This document shows positions 1 to 6,992 of a DNA stretch of 7,714 nucleotides, one piece after another; the stretch's first letter is position 1, and each line of letters opens with the position of its first letter. Where the stretch lies: contig CAIWLA010000010.1 of the NCBI GenBank assembly GCA_903913345.1, forward strand, positions 1 to 7,714. The letters run 5' to 3'. The position numbers and the translations under genes were made by a program. Origin of the DNA: an uncultured Magnetococcales bacterium (lineage in GTDB: Bacteria > Pseudomonadota > Magnetococcia > Magnetococcales > Magnetaquicoccaceae). The notes under the pieces were generated by a model. The model did not search any database and was not told the origin of the DNA. It worked only from the letters and a program-made list of their open reading frames with translations.

Positions 1-1208
1 CCCAGTAAACCCGCATCAAAAATTTCCGTCACCAGAATATCCGCACGAGCCGGGAGATCTCTGCCAACACACAGCGTAGTGGATTTTTTGTCCAGCACGG
101 TAATGGTCTCTGAAAAACCATTGCGATTGACAATTTCTCTGGCTTTTTTGGCCAGCAGTGGAACCATTTCCGTCGTGATGACCTGCCTGGCCCCCGCCCT
201 CGCCGCCATCAGAGCCAGCAATCCAGAACCGGAACCGATATCCAGGACCAGAGAGTCGGGTGTCACCACTTTTTGCAAAGCCGACTCATAGGCACGATTG
301 CGCGATGTGTCATGCATCATCGGAAAGTGCCAGCCAGGGATCATTTTTGTGTAGGCATCGCGCAAGTTATTGCGTGCCTGGACATGGTCTGGCTGCAGGG
401 TCAACACCTGCTGGTATTGTCTGATTGCCCCATCCATGTTTCCCAATGCGTGCAAGGCATTGCCAAGATTGTACAGGGCGGTTATATGATGGGGTTGACG
501 GGAGAGTACTTGCTGGTACTGGTCGATTGCCTGGCCCAGTTTATTCTGGTCTTTCAGAATATTGCCCAGATTGATACGGGCCAGCAGGAAATCGGGACTG
601 GTACGCAGCACAGTGTGCAACTGAAGTACTGCGCCATCCAAATCTCCATATTCCCTCAATATGTTACTCAAATTGTAGCGTGCCTCGACAAAATTTTCAC
701 GCAGACGCAAGGCCTCCCGGCCATGCTGGAGTGCGGCTTCAAAATGGCCTTGCTGTCTCAAGACATCTGCCAAATTATTGTGTGCTTCTGGATAGTTTGC
801 CTGGATAGACAGAGCCTGTTGATACATTCGACTGGCTCCGTCCAGATGGCCCATCTCGCTCAACACATTGCCCAGATTGTTGTAAACCACCACAAAATCC
901 GGTTTGAGTGACAATGCCTTCCGGTAAGCCTGTTCGGCCTCCTGAAACCGGAGCATGGCCGCCAAGATCATGCCTAGGCTGTTAAAAAACAACGGCGCAT
1001 CTGGTCTTCTGGCCATGGCCTGCTCAAGCCATTGGAGTGCCTGGCTGCTGTTGCCCGATTGATGGGTGATAATCGCCAGGAGATGCAGTGCATCCGCATG
1101 GCCTGGTTCGCGCCGCAACACTTCACGCACTGTCTGTTCTGCATCCCGCAATCGTCCCGCCTGATGTGATTTCAGGGCGGTCTGTAACAGTTTATTAACG
1201 TCTGTCAT
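1..1208 (-). CDS. TPR-repeat protein fused to a PRMT7/PRMT9-like SAM-dependent methyltransferase (C-terminus cut by window edge)
   Basis: Reading down from the ATG at 1208-1206 gives 402 codons without a stop to the window edge. Residues 4-275 form eight consecutive 34-residue TPRs (from about 38, 72, 106, 140, 174, 208 and 242 after a first one), with typical N-N-L-G-N and A-x-x-x-Y-x-x-A-L patterns. From residue 293 (W-H-F-P-M-M-H-D-T-x-R-N) a class I methyltransferase follows: motif I L-D-I-G-S-G-S-G-L-L at 322-331, the ribose-binding acidic residue at E347, and V-T-E-I-F-D-A-G-L-L at 393-402, where PRMT7/PRMT9 have the first half of the double-E loop. The family transfers methyl groups from S-adenosylmethionine to protein arginines; TPRs would bind the substrate or partner. 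There is no signal peptide, so it is probably cytosolic. AGGAAGA at 1216-1222 supports the start. The second acidic residue and the C-terminal beta-barrel lie outside the window, so arginine methylation is inferred. GC is about 50% in hand-counted stretches, lower than its neighbours. Confidence 0.9.
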   Translation of the reverse strand, partial: MTDVNKLLQTALKSHQAGRLRDAEQTVREVLRREPGHADALHLLAIITHQSGNSSQALQWLEQAMARRPDAPLFFNSLGMILAAMLRFQEAEQAYRKALSLKPDFVVVYNNLGNVLSEMGHLDGASRMYQQALSIQANYPEAHNNLADVLRQQGHFEAALQHGREALRLRENFVEARYNLSNILREYGDLDGAVLQLHTVLRTSPDFLLARINLGNILKDQNKLGQAIDQYQQVLSRQPHHITALYNLGNALHALGNMDGAIRQYQQVLTLQPDHVQARNNLRDAYTKMIPGWHFPMMHDTSRNRAYESALQKVVTPDSLVLDIGSGSGLLALMAARAGARQVITTEMVPLLAKKAREIVNRNGFSETITVLDKKSTTLCVGRDLPARADILVTEIFDAGLL

Positions 1209-1256
1209 GGGGCACTCTTCCTGGTTTGTGTGGTGCTTGCCTGCCTGTCGGTTGGA

Positions 1257-1808
1257 TCACGATGTCTGAAACGATTGCTGAACAACCAAAAACTGCTCCA
1301 GGGCCAAGGTCATTGACCGCTCGGTCTCCCCCCGATGTTGGTCCCCGGCCGCTGACCGTGCCCGGTTCAGCCACAACTCTCCCTGGGCAAAAAAGGCCAG
1401 CCGCTCCATGCCCCGCTCCCGGCTCACGCCCATCATGAACGGCCTGTGCGTCCGCGACAACGGCAATACCCATTGGGTATGAATGGCCTCCAGTTCGGTC
1501 AGAAGGAGCGGCATGGTCAGGCCGGACGAGGTGGCTCGCAGACTCTGCAAAGCCACCACACAGGCGGTCAATGGTCCGCCATCGCCCGGAAGCGGCCCCG
1601 CTTCCGGGTCGTCGAGGGCGGTTTCCGCCCACAACGGATGGGGCTGTCTGCGCCACAACACCACACCCACCAGTGCCAGGGCATAACCACCCAGCGTATA
1701 GGGCAACGTATCCGGCCACCCCCCCATTGCAGTGGGTGGCTTGGCCGCCGTGGCCAGGGCCAGCAACAACCCGACCAGACAAAGCAAGGGCCACCAGTAC
1801 TGTTTCAT
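1257..1808 (-). CDS. Hypothetical membrane protein with two N-terminal transmembrane helices
   Basis: This 183-residue protein is not recognised. The N-terminus is hydrophobic: helix one at about residues 5-21 (W-W-P-L-L-C-L-V-G-L-L-L-A-L-A), a short Gly/Pro-rich loop, and helix two at about 37-52, followed by W-R-R-Q, which by the positive-inside rule points to a cytoplasmic C-terminus. Residues 55-80 are Pro/Gly/Asp-rich and probably flexible. Residues 80-183 look alpha-helical, with an Arg/Glu-rich stretch around 128-165 and Gln/Leu near the end. The ATG at 1808 is chosen because AAGGGAG at 1819-1825 precedes it by 10 bases; an in-frame ATG at 1847 would add 13 polar residues and lies only 6 bases past the previous stop. 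It sits 45 bases after the OPT transporter and 48 before the TPR-methyltransferase, suggesting co-expression. It may be an accessory membrane factor, but no function can be assigned. Confidence 0.8.
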   Translation of the reverse strand: MKQYWWPLLCLVGLLLALATAAKPPTAMGGWPDTLPYTLGGYALALVGVVLWRRQPHPLWAETALDDPEAGPLPGDGGPLTACVVALQSLRATSSGLTMPLLLTELEAIHTQWVLPLSRTHRPFMMGVSRERGMERLAFFAQGELWLNRARSAAGDQHRGETERSMTLALEQFLVVQQSFQTS

Positions 1809-1853
1809 CGGTTGACTGCTCCCTTGATGACATATCGAACCGCACACAACGGC

Positions 1854-3653
1854 CTACCCCACCGCCATGCGCAACAAGGCTTCCCCTACCCCAACCAACG
1901 CCTCGCCAATAATCAGCCCCGCCGCCCACGGAACCAGTACATTTTCAGAAAAGGCATAACCCCGACGATGCTCCAGATACTGTTGCGTCAAACAGCCCAG
2001 GCCATAGGTCAACGTAATGGAAAAAGGCAGATACATGGCCAACCCCACCATGATCCCCAACCCACCCAGTGGCGTCCACTCCATGATCATCCCCGCCAGA
2101 CCGCCCAGGACAAACTTGTCCAGGGGGATCTGCTGGCTTTGCACGGCCTCGATCACCCCGGCCAGGGCACTGGCCTGGGGGGCCGGCAACGGCGTACCCG
2201 GACCAAAACCGTTGGTCCCACCCACACCCCCATGCCACAACGCGTAAATCACGACAAACGCCACCACGACCCCCAGCCAGGAGAGGGCAAATTCCAGCCC
2301 CTGCTGTTGAGCAGGACGATTGCCCACCAGGAATCCGGTCTTTAAATCCTGCATCATGTCGGCACTTTGGCCAATGGCTACGCTGATGGCAATCCCCATG
2401 GAGAGGGCGGCAACCACCTGACCACCGAGCAGTGCCATCATCAACACCACCGAAACCAGGGTCATCCCCGACATGGGCGAAATGTCGGTCATGCCGGTGG
2501 CCTGGGCGACGATCAAACCCGCGATCCCCAACCAGAGGGTGCCCACCACGGTGGCCACCACCGCCCGCCATAACGGGACATCCGCCGTCACCCAGGCGGC
2601 CAGAAACAGCAAAACCACCGCCCCCACCAACCCGGCCAGCAACACCCAGGGCGACATCTCCATCCGCCCGTGGGAAACACCGGTTTGACCATGCCGCCCA
2701 CCATCGGACGCATGCAAAACGGCTTTTCCTGATGTGGCACGGTCGGAAACAACATGGGACAAGGCGCGCAACGCCGCCAAAATAATGGGCATACTGAGGA
2801 GCATGGCGATTCCAGCCGAACCGATCAACATGCCGATACCCAGCGGTCGCAGGGAGTGGGTGTAGATAAAATCGACCAGTTCGGCACCCGCCAACCCCGG
2901 CGTTGGCCAACCGGCCCACACCACCAGGGGGGAGATCAACCACCAGGAGGCCACACCACCCAGAAAAAAGGTGAGACCACCCCGACCGGCCAGCAACCCG
3001 GAGGCAAATGTCATCGGTGAAAGATACAAAGCGGCGGAAAAATAGGCGGGCAACAGGCCGAAACTCAAGGAAAGTTCATCGGCCTCGATCAGACCGGGCC
3101 ACTGCAACCAACCGGAGATCATGAGCAACTTCCACCCCGCTCCCAGGGCACAACCGATCCCCAGCAGACGGACCTTTTCCACCCCCGCCGATCCAGATCG
3201 GAGAATGGTGGCGACCGCCGTACCGGAAGGAAAACGCAACCGGTCTATTTCGATCATTTTGCGACGCAGGGGAATGATCAGGACCACCCCCATCAACGCC
3301 CCACCCACACCGGCGGCCAGCAACGGCCAGACGGAAAAACGGGTCACTGTCCCACTGCCTTGCAACAAAAACAGCGCAGGCAGGGTAAACACCACCCCGG
3401 AACCGGCGGTGATAATGGCCGAGGCAATGGTCTGGTTGAGATTGTTTTCGATGATCGACCCCCGCCAGGAACGCCCGCGGAGTGCCACATAGCCGATCAG
3501 GGCCGCAATGGCCGAACCACTGATGGCAAAGCCCAGCTTCAGTGCCGAATAGATCAACGCGACATTCAGGACAACCCCCACCACAATCCCCAGGGCGATG
3601 GCTGGCAGGGTCAACTCCCGGTAAGGCGTGGCGAGCTGGCCCGGTTGATCCAT
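1854..3653 (-). CDS. OPT-family (oligopeptide transporter) integral membrane protein
   Basis: This 599-residue protein is hydrophobic almost throughout, with many transmembrane helices (roughly 14-16 expected for the family). Family signatures are visible: Y-R-E-L-T-L-P-A at 11-18 leading into helix one, E-N-N-L-N-Q-T-I-A-S-A at 69-79, F-T-L-P-A-L at 89-94, and R-F-P-S-G-T-A-V-A at 140-148. OPT proteins are secondary, usually proton-coupled, importers of short peptides or of metal chelates; bacterial members are mostly uncharacterised, so the substrate is unknown. The length is near that of the bacterial TIGR00733-type group. The ATG at 3653 is chosen over the ATG at 3695 because TAGGAGGGAG (3663-3672) stands 9 bases upstream and the hydrophobic core begins soon after. 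That site overlaps the stop codon of the preceding gene, implying translational coupling. A loop around residues 315-335 is rich in Ser, Gly and His and is probably cytoplasmic. Confidence 0.95.
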   Translation of the reverse strand: MDQPGQLATPYRELTLPAIALGIVVGVVLNVALIYSALKLGFAISGSAIAALIGYVALRGRSWRGSIIENNLNQTIASAIITAGSGVVFTLPALFLLQGSGTVTRFSVWPLLAAGVGGALMGVVLIIPLRRKMIEIDRLRFPSGTAVATILRSGSAGVEKVRLLGIGCALGAGWKLLMISGWLQWPGLIEADELSLSFGLLPAYFSAALYLSPMTFASGLLAGRGGLTFFLGGVASWWLISPLVVWAGWPTPGLAGAELVDFIYTHSLRPLGIGMLIGSAGIAMLLSMPIILAALRALSHVVSDRATSGKAVLHASDGGRHGQTGVSHGRMEMSPWVLLAGLVGAVVLLFLAAWVTADVPLWRAVVATVVGTLWLGIAGLIVAQATGMTDISPMSGMTLVSVVLMMALLGGQVVAALSMGIAISVAIGQSADMMQDLKTGFLVGNRPAQQQGLEFALSWLGVVVAFVVIYALWHGGVGGTNGFGPGTPLPAPQASALAGVIEAVQSQQIPLDKFVLGGLAGMIMEWTPLGGLGIMVGLAMYLPFSITLTYGLGCLTQQYLEHRRGYAFSENVLVPWAAGLIIGEALVGVGEALLRMAVG

Positions 3654-3662
3654 GAAGATACG

Positions 3663-3672
3663 CTCCCTCCTA
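3663..3672 (-). promoter_or_regulatory. Strong ribosome binding site of the OPT gene overlapping the upstream stop codon
   Basis: The minus strand reads TAGGAGGGAG, ending 9 bases before the OPT ATG at 3653. Its first three bases are the TAG stop codon of the 166-residue gene, so ribosomes terminating there sit on the OPT start signal. This decides the OPT start and suggests coupled translation of the two proteins. Confidence 0.85.
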
Positions 3673-4170
3673 ATGTGCAACCTGCCCAGCCGCATCCGAC
3701 TCCCATTCCCGGAAATAGTTGTCTATGTACCACTGGATAATCTCTTCTATCCGCACAAAGTGCTCTTCCTGGATCTCATCCAGGCGGGCACTGCGGTATT
3801 GCCACTCTTCTTCGACAATCTCTCCCCGTTCCAGCTCCTGCTGGTCGGCGACATGCCTCTCTTCCACTCTGGACGGCACAATGCTCACGGAAAAAATGGC
3901 CTGGATATCGGCCACCACATCCTCCATCGTCAACCAGACTTCGGGTGGAACCGGCTTTTTGGGACTGGGTGGCTTCAAGGTGACGATGGTATTTTTTTCA
4001 TCCACATGACGGGGCTTGCGCACCCCCTCCACCCAATAATCCCAGGCAGAGATCCAGGTGGATGGCAGCCCCGTGATCGTCCGGGTGGGCGTTGTTTTGG
4101 GTGGACGAACGCCCTCCACCAGATAATCCCGCAGGGGAACCCAGGTGTGTGTGTGTGTTTGCCCGGCCAT
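3670..4170 (-). CDS. Hypothetical acidic protein with a duplicated D-Y-x-V-E-G-V segment and predicted C-terminal coiled coil
   Basis: This 166-residue protein is not recognised. Two similar segments stand 29 residues apart: W-V-P-L-R-D-Y-L-V-E-G-V-R-P-P-K at 10-25 and W-I-S-A-W-D-Y-W-V-E-G-V-R-K-P-R at 39-54. A proline-rich linker (about 65-78) leads to a helical acidic region: 80-100 contains E-D-V-V-A-D-I-Q-A-I, and 102-155 is Glu/Arg-rich with heptad-like spacing, plausibly a coiled coil, ending in an aromatic stretch I-I-Q-W-Y-I-D-N-Y-F. There is no signal peptide or membrane helix, so it is probably cytosolic. The start is supported by AGGGAG at 4177-4182. Residues 5-9 (T-H-T-H-T) are encoded by a seven-unit AC repeat. 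Its stop overlaps the ribosome binding site of the OPT gene 16 bases on, so it may be a partner or regulator of that transporter; this is inference from context only. Confidence 0.82.
   Translation of the reverse strand: MAGQTHTHTWVPLRDYLVEGVRPPKTTPTRTITGLPSTWISAWDYWVEGVRKPRHVDEKNTIVTLKPPSPKKPVPPEVWLTMEDVVADIQAIFSVSIVPSRVEERHVADQQELERGEIVEEEWQYRSARLDEIQEEHFVRIEEIIQWYIDNYFREWESDAAGQVAH
4145..4158. repeat. (GT)7 / (AC)7 dinucleotide tract in the first codons of the 166-residue gene
   Basis: Seven GT units on the plus strand (AC on the coding strand) encode Thr-His-Thr-His-Thr at residues 5-9. Gain or loss of one unit would shift the reading frame just after the start codon. Seven units is at the low end for slippage-driven variation. 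Confidence 0.9.
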
Positions 4171-4252
4171 CCTCTTCTCCCTGTCGCTGTGAACACCGAT
4201 CTGTTCCTCTTTTCGGCAAACCAGGGATGAAACATGAGGATTTTAGACGCTT

Positions 4253-4870
4253 TCAGGCAAAAACAGTGGGATCCCCAGAGCCGTGCCGTAAAATCACCGG
4301 CGAGGCACCCGTCAAATCGACGACCGTAGAGGGTTCGGTCAACAATACGCCGCTGTCGATGACCAGATCCACCTGCCCGGAAAGGCGTTGATAAATTTCC
4401 TCTGGATCGGTGAGAATGCGCTCCTCGTTGGGCAAACGGAGGGTCGTGGAGAGCAGGGGTTCCCCCACGGCCTGCAACAGGGCCAAACAGATGGGATGGC
4501 CCGGAATGCGCAGTCCGATGGTCTTGCGCCGGGGCAAAATATTTTTGGGCACATCCCGGGTCGCATCCAGCACAAAGGTGTACGGTCCTGGCAAAAAACG
4601 ACGCAAAATACGATAGGTGGCATTGTCCACCCGTGCATAACGGGCAATCTCGGCCAGATCGGGACAGAGAATGGAAAAACGATGGTTGGCAGGCAGTTGC
4701 CGAATCTGTATGATCCGTTCCACCCCCTTGCGATTGCCAATGGTGCAACCCAGGCCATAGGCGGTATCGGTGGGATAGACAATCACCCCTCCCCCGCGCA
4801 GCAGATCAGCCGCCTGGGAGATCAAACGTTTTTGCGGGTTGTCTGGATGGATTTGCAGGAGTGGCACCAT
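4253..4870 (-). CDS. yciO: YciO-type protein of the Sua5/YrdC (threonylcarbamoyl-AMP synthase) fold
   Basis: The 205-residue product matches remembered E. coli YciO almost end to end: I-H-P-D-N-P-Q-x-R-L-I near residues 7-17, [16 protein letters not shown] at 27-42, I-R-Q-L-P at 56-60, [26 protein letters not shown] and V-D-L-T near the C-terminus. The fold binds ATP, threonine and bicarbonate in TsaC/Sua5, which make the precursor of tRNA t6A37. YciO members differ in the K-x-R motif of TsaC: here R57-Q58-L59 occupies it, so they are often regarded as weak or non-equivalent enzymes, and a separate TsaC may exist elsewhere in the genome. The length is normal and there is no Sua5 C-terminal domain. 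AAAGGGA at 4881-4887 precedes the ATG by 10 bases. It heads the minus-strand row, divergent from ilvD, with 82 bases to the next gene. Confidence 0.93.
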   Translation of the reverse strand: MVPLLQIHPDNPQKRLISQAADLLRGGGVIVYPTDTAYGLGCTIGNRKGVERIIQIRQLPANHRFSILCPDLAEIARYARVDNATYRILRRFLPGPYTFVLDATRDVPKNILPRRKTIGLRIPGHPICLALLQAVGEPLLSTTLRLPNEERILTDPEEIYQRLSGQVDLVIDSGVLLTEPSTVVDLTGASPVILRHGSGDPTVFA

Positions 4871-4901
4871 CGTCGTTCATTCCCTTTTGTCAACAGAAGC
4901 G

Positions 4902-4930
4902 GCTATACTTACCCGGTCATTGTCTCACAA
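4902..4930 (-). promoter_or_regulatory. Candidate sigma-70-like promoter for the yciO-led gene row
   Basis: On the minus strand, TTGTGA (4925-4930) and TATAGC (4902-4907) are separated by exactly 17 bases. Each matches four of six consensus positions. A start near 4895 would leave a leader of about 25 bases before the yciO ATG. It is prediction by eye only. Confidence 0.35.
4904..4909 (+). promoter_or_regulatory. Candidate -10 element for ilvD
   Basis: TATACT matches five of six -10 consensus positions and lies 77 bases before the ilvD ATG. No convincing -35 box stands 16-18 bases upstream, so an activator would be needed if this is used. It overlaps the candidate yciO -10 on the other strand. 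Confidence 0.25.
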
Positions 4931-4944
4931 CACCGCCCATCAGG

Positions 4945-4963
4945 CAACGCGCGACTTGCGTTG
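4945..4963 (+). promoter_or_regulatory. Small hairpin in the ilvD leader
   Basis: CAACGC (4945-4950) and GCGTTG (4958-4963) form a perfect 6-base-pair stem with a 7-base loop, 9 bases before the ilvD Shine-Dalgarno AAGGAG (4973-4978). CACAAC at 4926-4931 could instead pair with GTTGTG at 4960-4965, giving an exclusive alternative. No leader peptide rich in branched-chain codons is visible, so classical attenuation is not supported. Confidence 0.35.
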
Positions 4964-4986
4964 TGTTCAACCAAGGAGACCAGAAA

Positions 4987-6831
4987 ATGGCCGTTTATCG
5001 CTCACGCACCTCCACCCACGGACGCCATATGGCCGGTGCCAGGGCCTTGTGGCGCGCCACCGGTGTGGCCGAAGCGGATTTTGGCAAGCCCATCATCGCC
5101 ATCGCCAATTCGTATACCCAGTTTGTGCCTGGGCATGTCCATCTGAAGGAGATGGGCCATCTGGTGGCCCAGGAAATTGTCGCAGCGGGTGGAATTGCCA
5201 AGGAGTTTCATACCATCGCCATCGATGATGGCATTGCCATGGGTCATGGGGGAATGCTCTATTCCCTCCCCTCGCGGGATCTCATCGCCGACAGTGTGGA
5301 ATATATGGTCAATGCCCATACCGCCGATGCCCTGGTCTGCATCTCCAATTGTGACAAGATCACCCCAGGCATGTTGATGGCCGCTTTGCGCCTCAATATT
5401 CCGGCCATTTTTGTCTCCGGTGGCCCCATGGAAGCGGGTAAATTCCGCCATCGGGATGGCACCCTCCACGGCCTCGACCTGGTGGATGCCATGGTGGCCG
5501 CAGGCGATGAGCAGATTTCTGACACCGAATTGGCCACCATTGAACAACAGGCCTGCCCGACCTGTGGTTCCTGTTCCGGTCTCTTTACCGCCAACTCCAT
5601 GAACTGCCTGATGGAGGCCTTGGGTTTGGCCCTGCCCGGCAATGGTACCCTGTTGGCCACCCATGCCGATCGGCGACACCTCTTCCTGGAGGCGGGCCGG
5701 CAGATCGTCCACTTGACCAAACGCCATTACGAAGGGGATGACCATACAGTCCTCCCCCGCTCCATTGCCACCTTTGCGGCCTTTGAAAATGCCCTTTCTC
5801 TGGATATTGCCATGGGAGGCTCCACCAACACGGTCCTCCATCTCCTGGCCGCCGCCCACGAGGGCGGGGTGGACTTCACCATGGCCGACATCAACCGCTT
5901 GTCGCACAAGGTACCCTGTTTGTGCAAGGTGGCCCCCTCTTCCGATCGCTACCACATGGAGGATGTCCATCGCGCGGGGGGAATTCCCGCCATTCTGGGT
6001 GAATTGAACCGGGCCGGACTGCTCAACAGCCACTGTCCAACGGTCTACGCCCCCTCCATCGGCGAGGCGTTGCGCCAGGAGGATATTGCCAGCCCGCAGG
6101 CCAGCCAGGCGGCCAGGACACGTCATCTGGCGGCTCCGGGGGGCCAGGCAACCATCCTTCCCTTTGCCCAGTCCAACCGCTGGCCCACACTGGATCTCGA
6201 CCGTGCCCAGGGCTGCATCCGGGACGCGGCCCACGCCTACTCCCAGGATGGCGGATTGGCCGTCCTGTTCGGCAATCTGGCCAAAGAGGGGTGCATTGTC
6301 AAAACGGCGGGGGTGGATCCCTCCATTTGGCAATTTTCCGGACCGGCACGCCTCTTTGAAAGCCAGGAGGCGACCTGTGACGCCATCCTGGGTGGCCATA
6401 TCCAGCCGGGCGATGTGGTGGTCATCCGCTATGAAGGACCAAAGGGGGGACCGGGGATGCAAGAGATGCTCTATCCCACCAGTTATTTGAAATCCAAAGG
6501 GTTGGGCAAATCCTGCGCCCTGATCACGGATGGCCGCTTTTCCGGGGGCACCTCTGGACTCTCCATCGGTCATGTCTCACCGGAAGCGGCGGAAGGGGGC
6601 AATATTGCCCTCCTGGAAGAGGGGGATCTCATTGATATCGATATTCCCCAACGAACCATTCAGATGCGCGTGACCGATGCGGTTCTGGCCGAGCGTCGGG
6701 CGCGAAAAACGGTATTTCGCCCGGTCGATCGCACCCGCACGGTCTCCCAGGCATTGCAAGCCTACGCCGCCTTGACCACCTCGGCGGCCCACGGGGCAGT
6801 ACGCCGGATCCCCGATTTTGGGCGTGGATGA
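4987..6831 (+). CDS. ilvD: Dihydroxy-acid dehydratase, E. coli-type
   Basis: IlvD dehydrates 2,3-dihydroxy-3-methylbutanoate and -pentanoate to the 2-keto acids that lead to valine, leucine and isoleucine, and to pantothenate. It is cytosolic, iron-sulfur and magnesium dependent. The 614-residue product is collinear with the 616-residue E. coli enzyme: [13 protein letters not shown] at 41-53, [12 protein letters not shown] at 79-90 (metal-binding Asp pair), [10 protein letters not shown] with C122 and K124, P-T-C-G-S-C-S-G with cluster ligand C193, and G-R-F-S-G-G-T-S-G near 516-524, the loop that carries the family's catalytic serine. The segment at 41-50 has the E. coli-type sequence without an extra cysteine, which fits the oxygen-sensitive [4Fe-4S] group. 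The ATG at 4987 is chosen because AAGGAG stands 8 bases upstream and the N-terminus [10 protein letters not shown] matches the family; the frame is open further upstream but shows no similarity. No other ilv gene is adjacent here. Confidence 0.98.
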   Translation: MAVYRSRTSTHGRHMAGARALWRATGVAEADFGKPIIAIANSYTQFVPGHVHLKEMGHLVAQEIVAAGGIAKEFHTIAIDDGIAMGHGGMLYSLPSRDLIADSVEYMVNAHTADALVCISNCDKITPGMLMAALRLNIPAIFVSGGPMEAGKFRHRDGTLHGLDLVDAMVAAGDEQISDTELATIEQQACPTCGSCSGLFTANSMNCLMEALGLALPGNGTLLATHADRRHLFLEAGRQIVHLTKRHYEGDDHTVLPRSIATFAAFENALSLDIAMGGSTNTVLHLLAAAHEGGVDFTMADINRLSHKVPCLCKVAPSSDRYHMEDVHRAGGIPAILGELNRAGLLNSHCPTVYAPSIGEALRQEDIASPQASQAARTRHLAAPGGQATILPFAQSNRWPTLDLDRAQGCIRDAAHAYSQDGGLAVLFGNLAKEGCIVKTAGVDPSIWQFSGPARLFESQEATCDAILGGHIQPGDVVVIRYEGPKGGPGMQEMLYPTSYLKSKGLGKSCALITDGRFSGGTSGLSIGHVSPEAAEGGNIALLEEGDLIDIDIPQRTIQMRVTDAVLAERRARKTVFRPVDRTRTVSQALQAYAALTTSAAHGAVRRIPDFGRG

Positions 6832-6901
6832 CTCATCATCCGCCCTCTCGCAACGGTTCAGTACCCCCTGTCTCAGTCATTTTCAAAATCATGATGGGGG
6901 T

Positions 6902-6924
6902 CCGGGGGAGATTATCTCCCCCGG
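6902..6924. repeat. Hairpin 1: 10-bp perfect GC-rich stem, 3-base loop
   Basis: CCGGGGGAGA (6902-6911) pairs perfectly with TCTCCCCCGG (6915-6924) around a TTA loop. It lies 70 bases after the ilvD stop and could stop or protect the ilvD transcript, but no T-run follows. The GGGGGTCCGGGGGAG style resembles extragenic palindromic repeats. Confidence 0.85.
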
Positions 6925-6945
6925 TGCAGGGGCGGATCCCTTGCA
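6925..6945. repeat. Hairpin 2: 8-bp stem with one G-U pair, 5-base loop
   Basis: TGCAGGGG (6925-6932) pairs with CCCTTGCA (6938-6945) around CGGAT; only G6929-T6941 is a wobble pair. It abuts hairpin 1 with no base between them, so the two could stack as RNA. Confidence 0.65.
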
Positions 6946-6947
6946 GA

Positions 6948-6961
6948 TAAAGCGCGCTTTA
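6948..6961. repeat. Palindrome 3: 14-base perfect inverted repeat
   Basis: TAAAGCGCGCTTTA is its own reverse complement. It may fold as a 5-bp stem with a CGCG loop or act as a symmetric protein-binding site. It starts two bases after hairpin 2. Confidence 0.75.
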
Positions 6962-6965
6962 CCAA

Positions 6966-6992
6966 AAGCCAATTTCCGAAGGAAATTGGCTT
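6966..6992. repeat. Hairpin 4: 12-bp perfect stem, 3-base loop
   Basis: AAGCCAATTTCC (6966-6977) pairs perfectly with GGAAATTGGCTT (6981-6992) around GAA. GCGCGC copies at 6952-6957 and 6994-6999 flank it and could extend the fold. The nearest T-run (7018-7024) is 25 bases later, too far for a standard intrinsic terminator. Confidence 0.85.

Noticed and set aside
273..911. Plus-strand 212-codon open frame with periodic I-A-Q-I-V motifs
   Set aside because: It is antisense to the TPR repeats; its 34-residue periodicity is the shadow of the TPR codons. No ribosome binding site fits and the minus-strand frame has clear domains.
1446..2345. 299-codon plus-strand frame rich in Gln, His, Arg and Pro
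   Set aside because: Composition is typical of an antisense shadow; it crosses the boundary of two minus-strand genes.
1945..2943. 332-codon minus-strand frame inside the OPT gene
   Set aside because: It is Gly/Arg/Cys-rich low-complexity sequence in an alternative frame of a well-supported membrane transporter.
3975..4748. 257-codon minus-strand frame spanning yciO and the 166-residue gene
   Set aside because: It overlaps two genes with better support (a YciO family match, and a ribosome binding site with coupled stop) and has no domain of its own.
5002..6573. 523-codon minus-strand open frame opposite ilvD
   Set aside because: The plus frame encodes a full-length IlvD. The antisense frame has no recognisable domain and reflects GC-rich codon bias.
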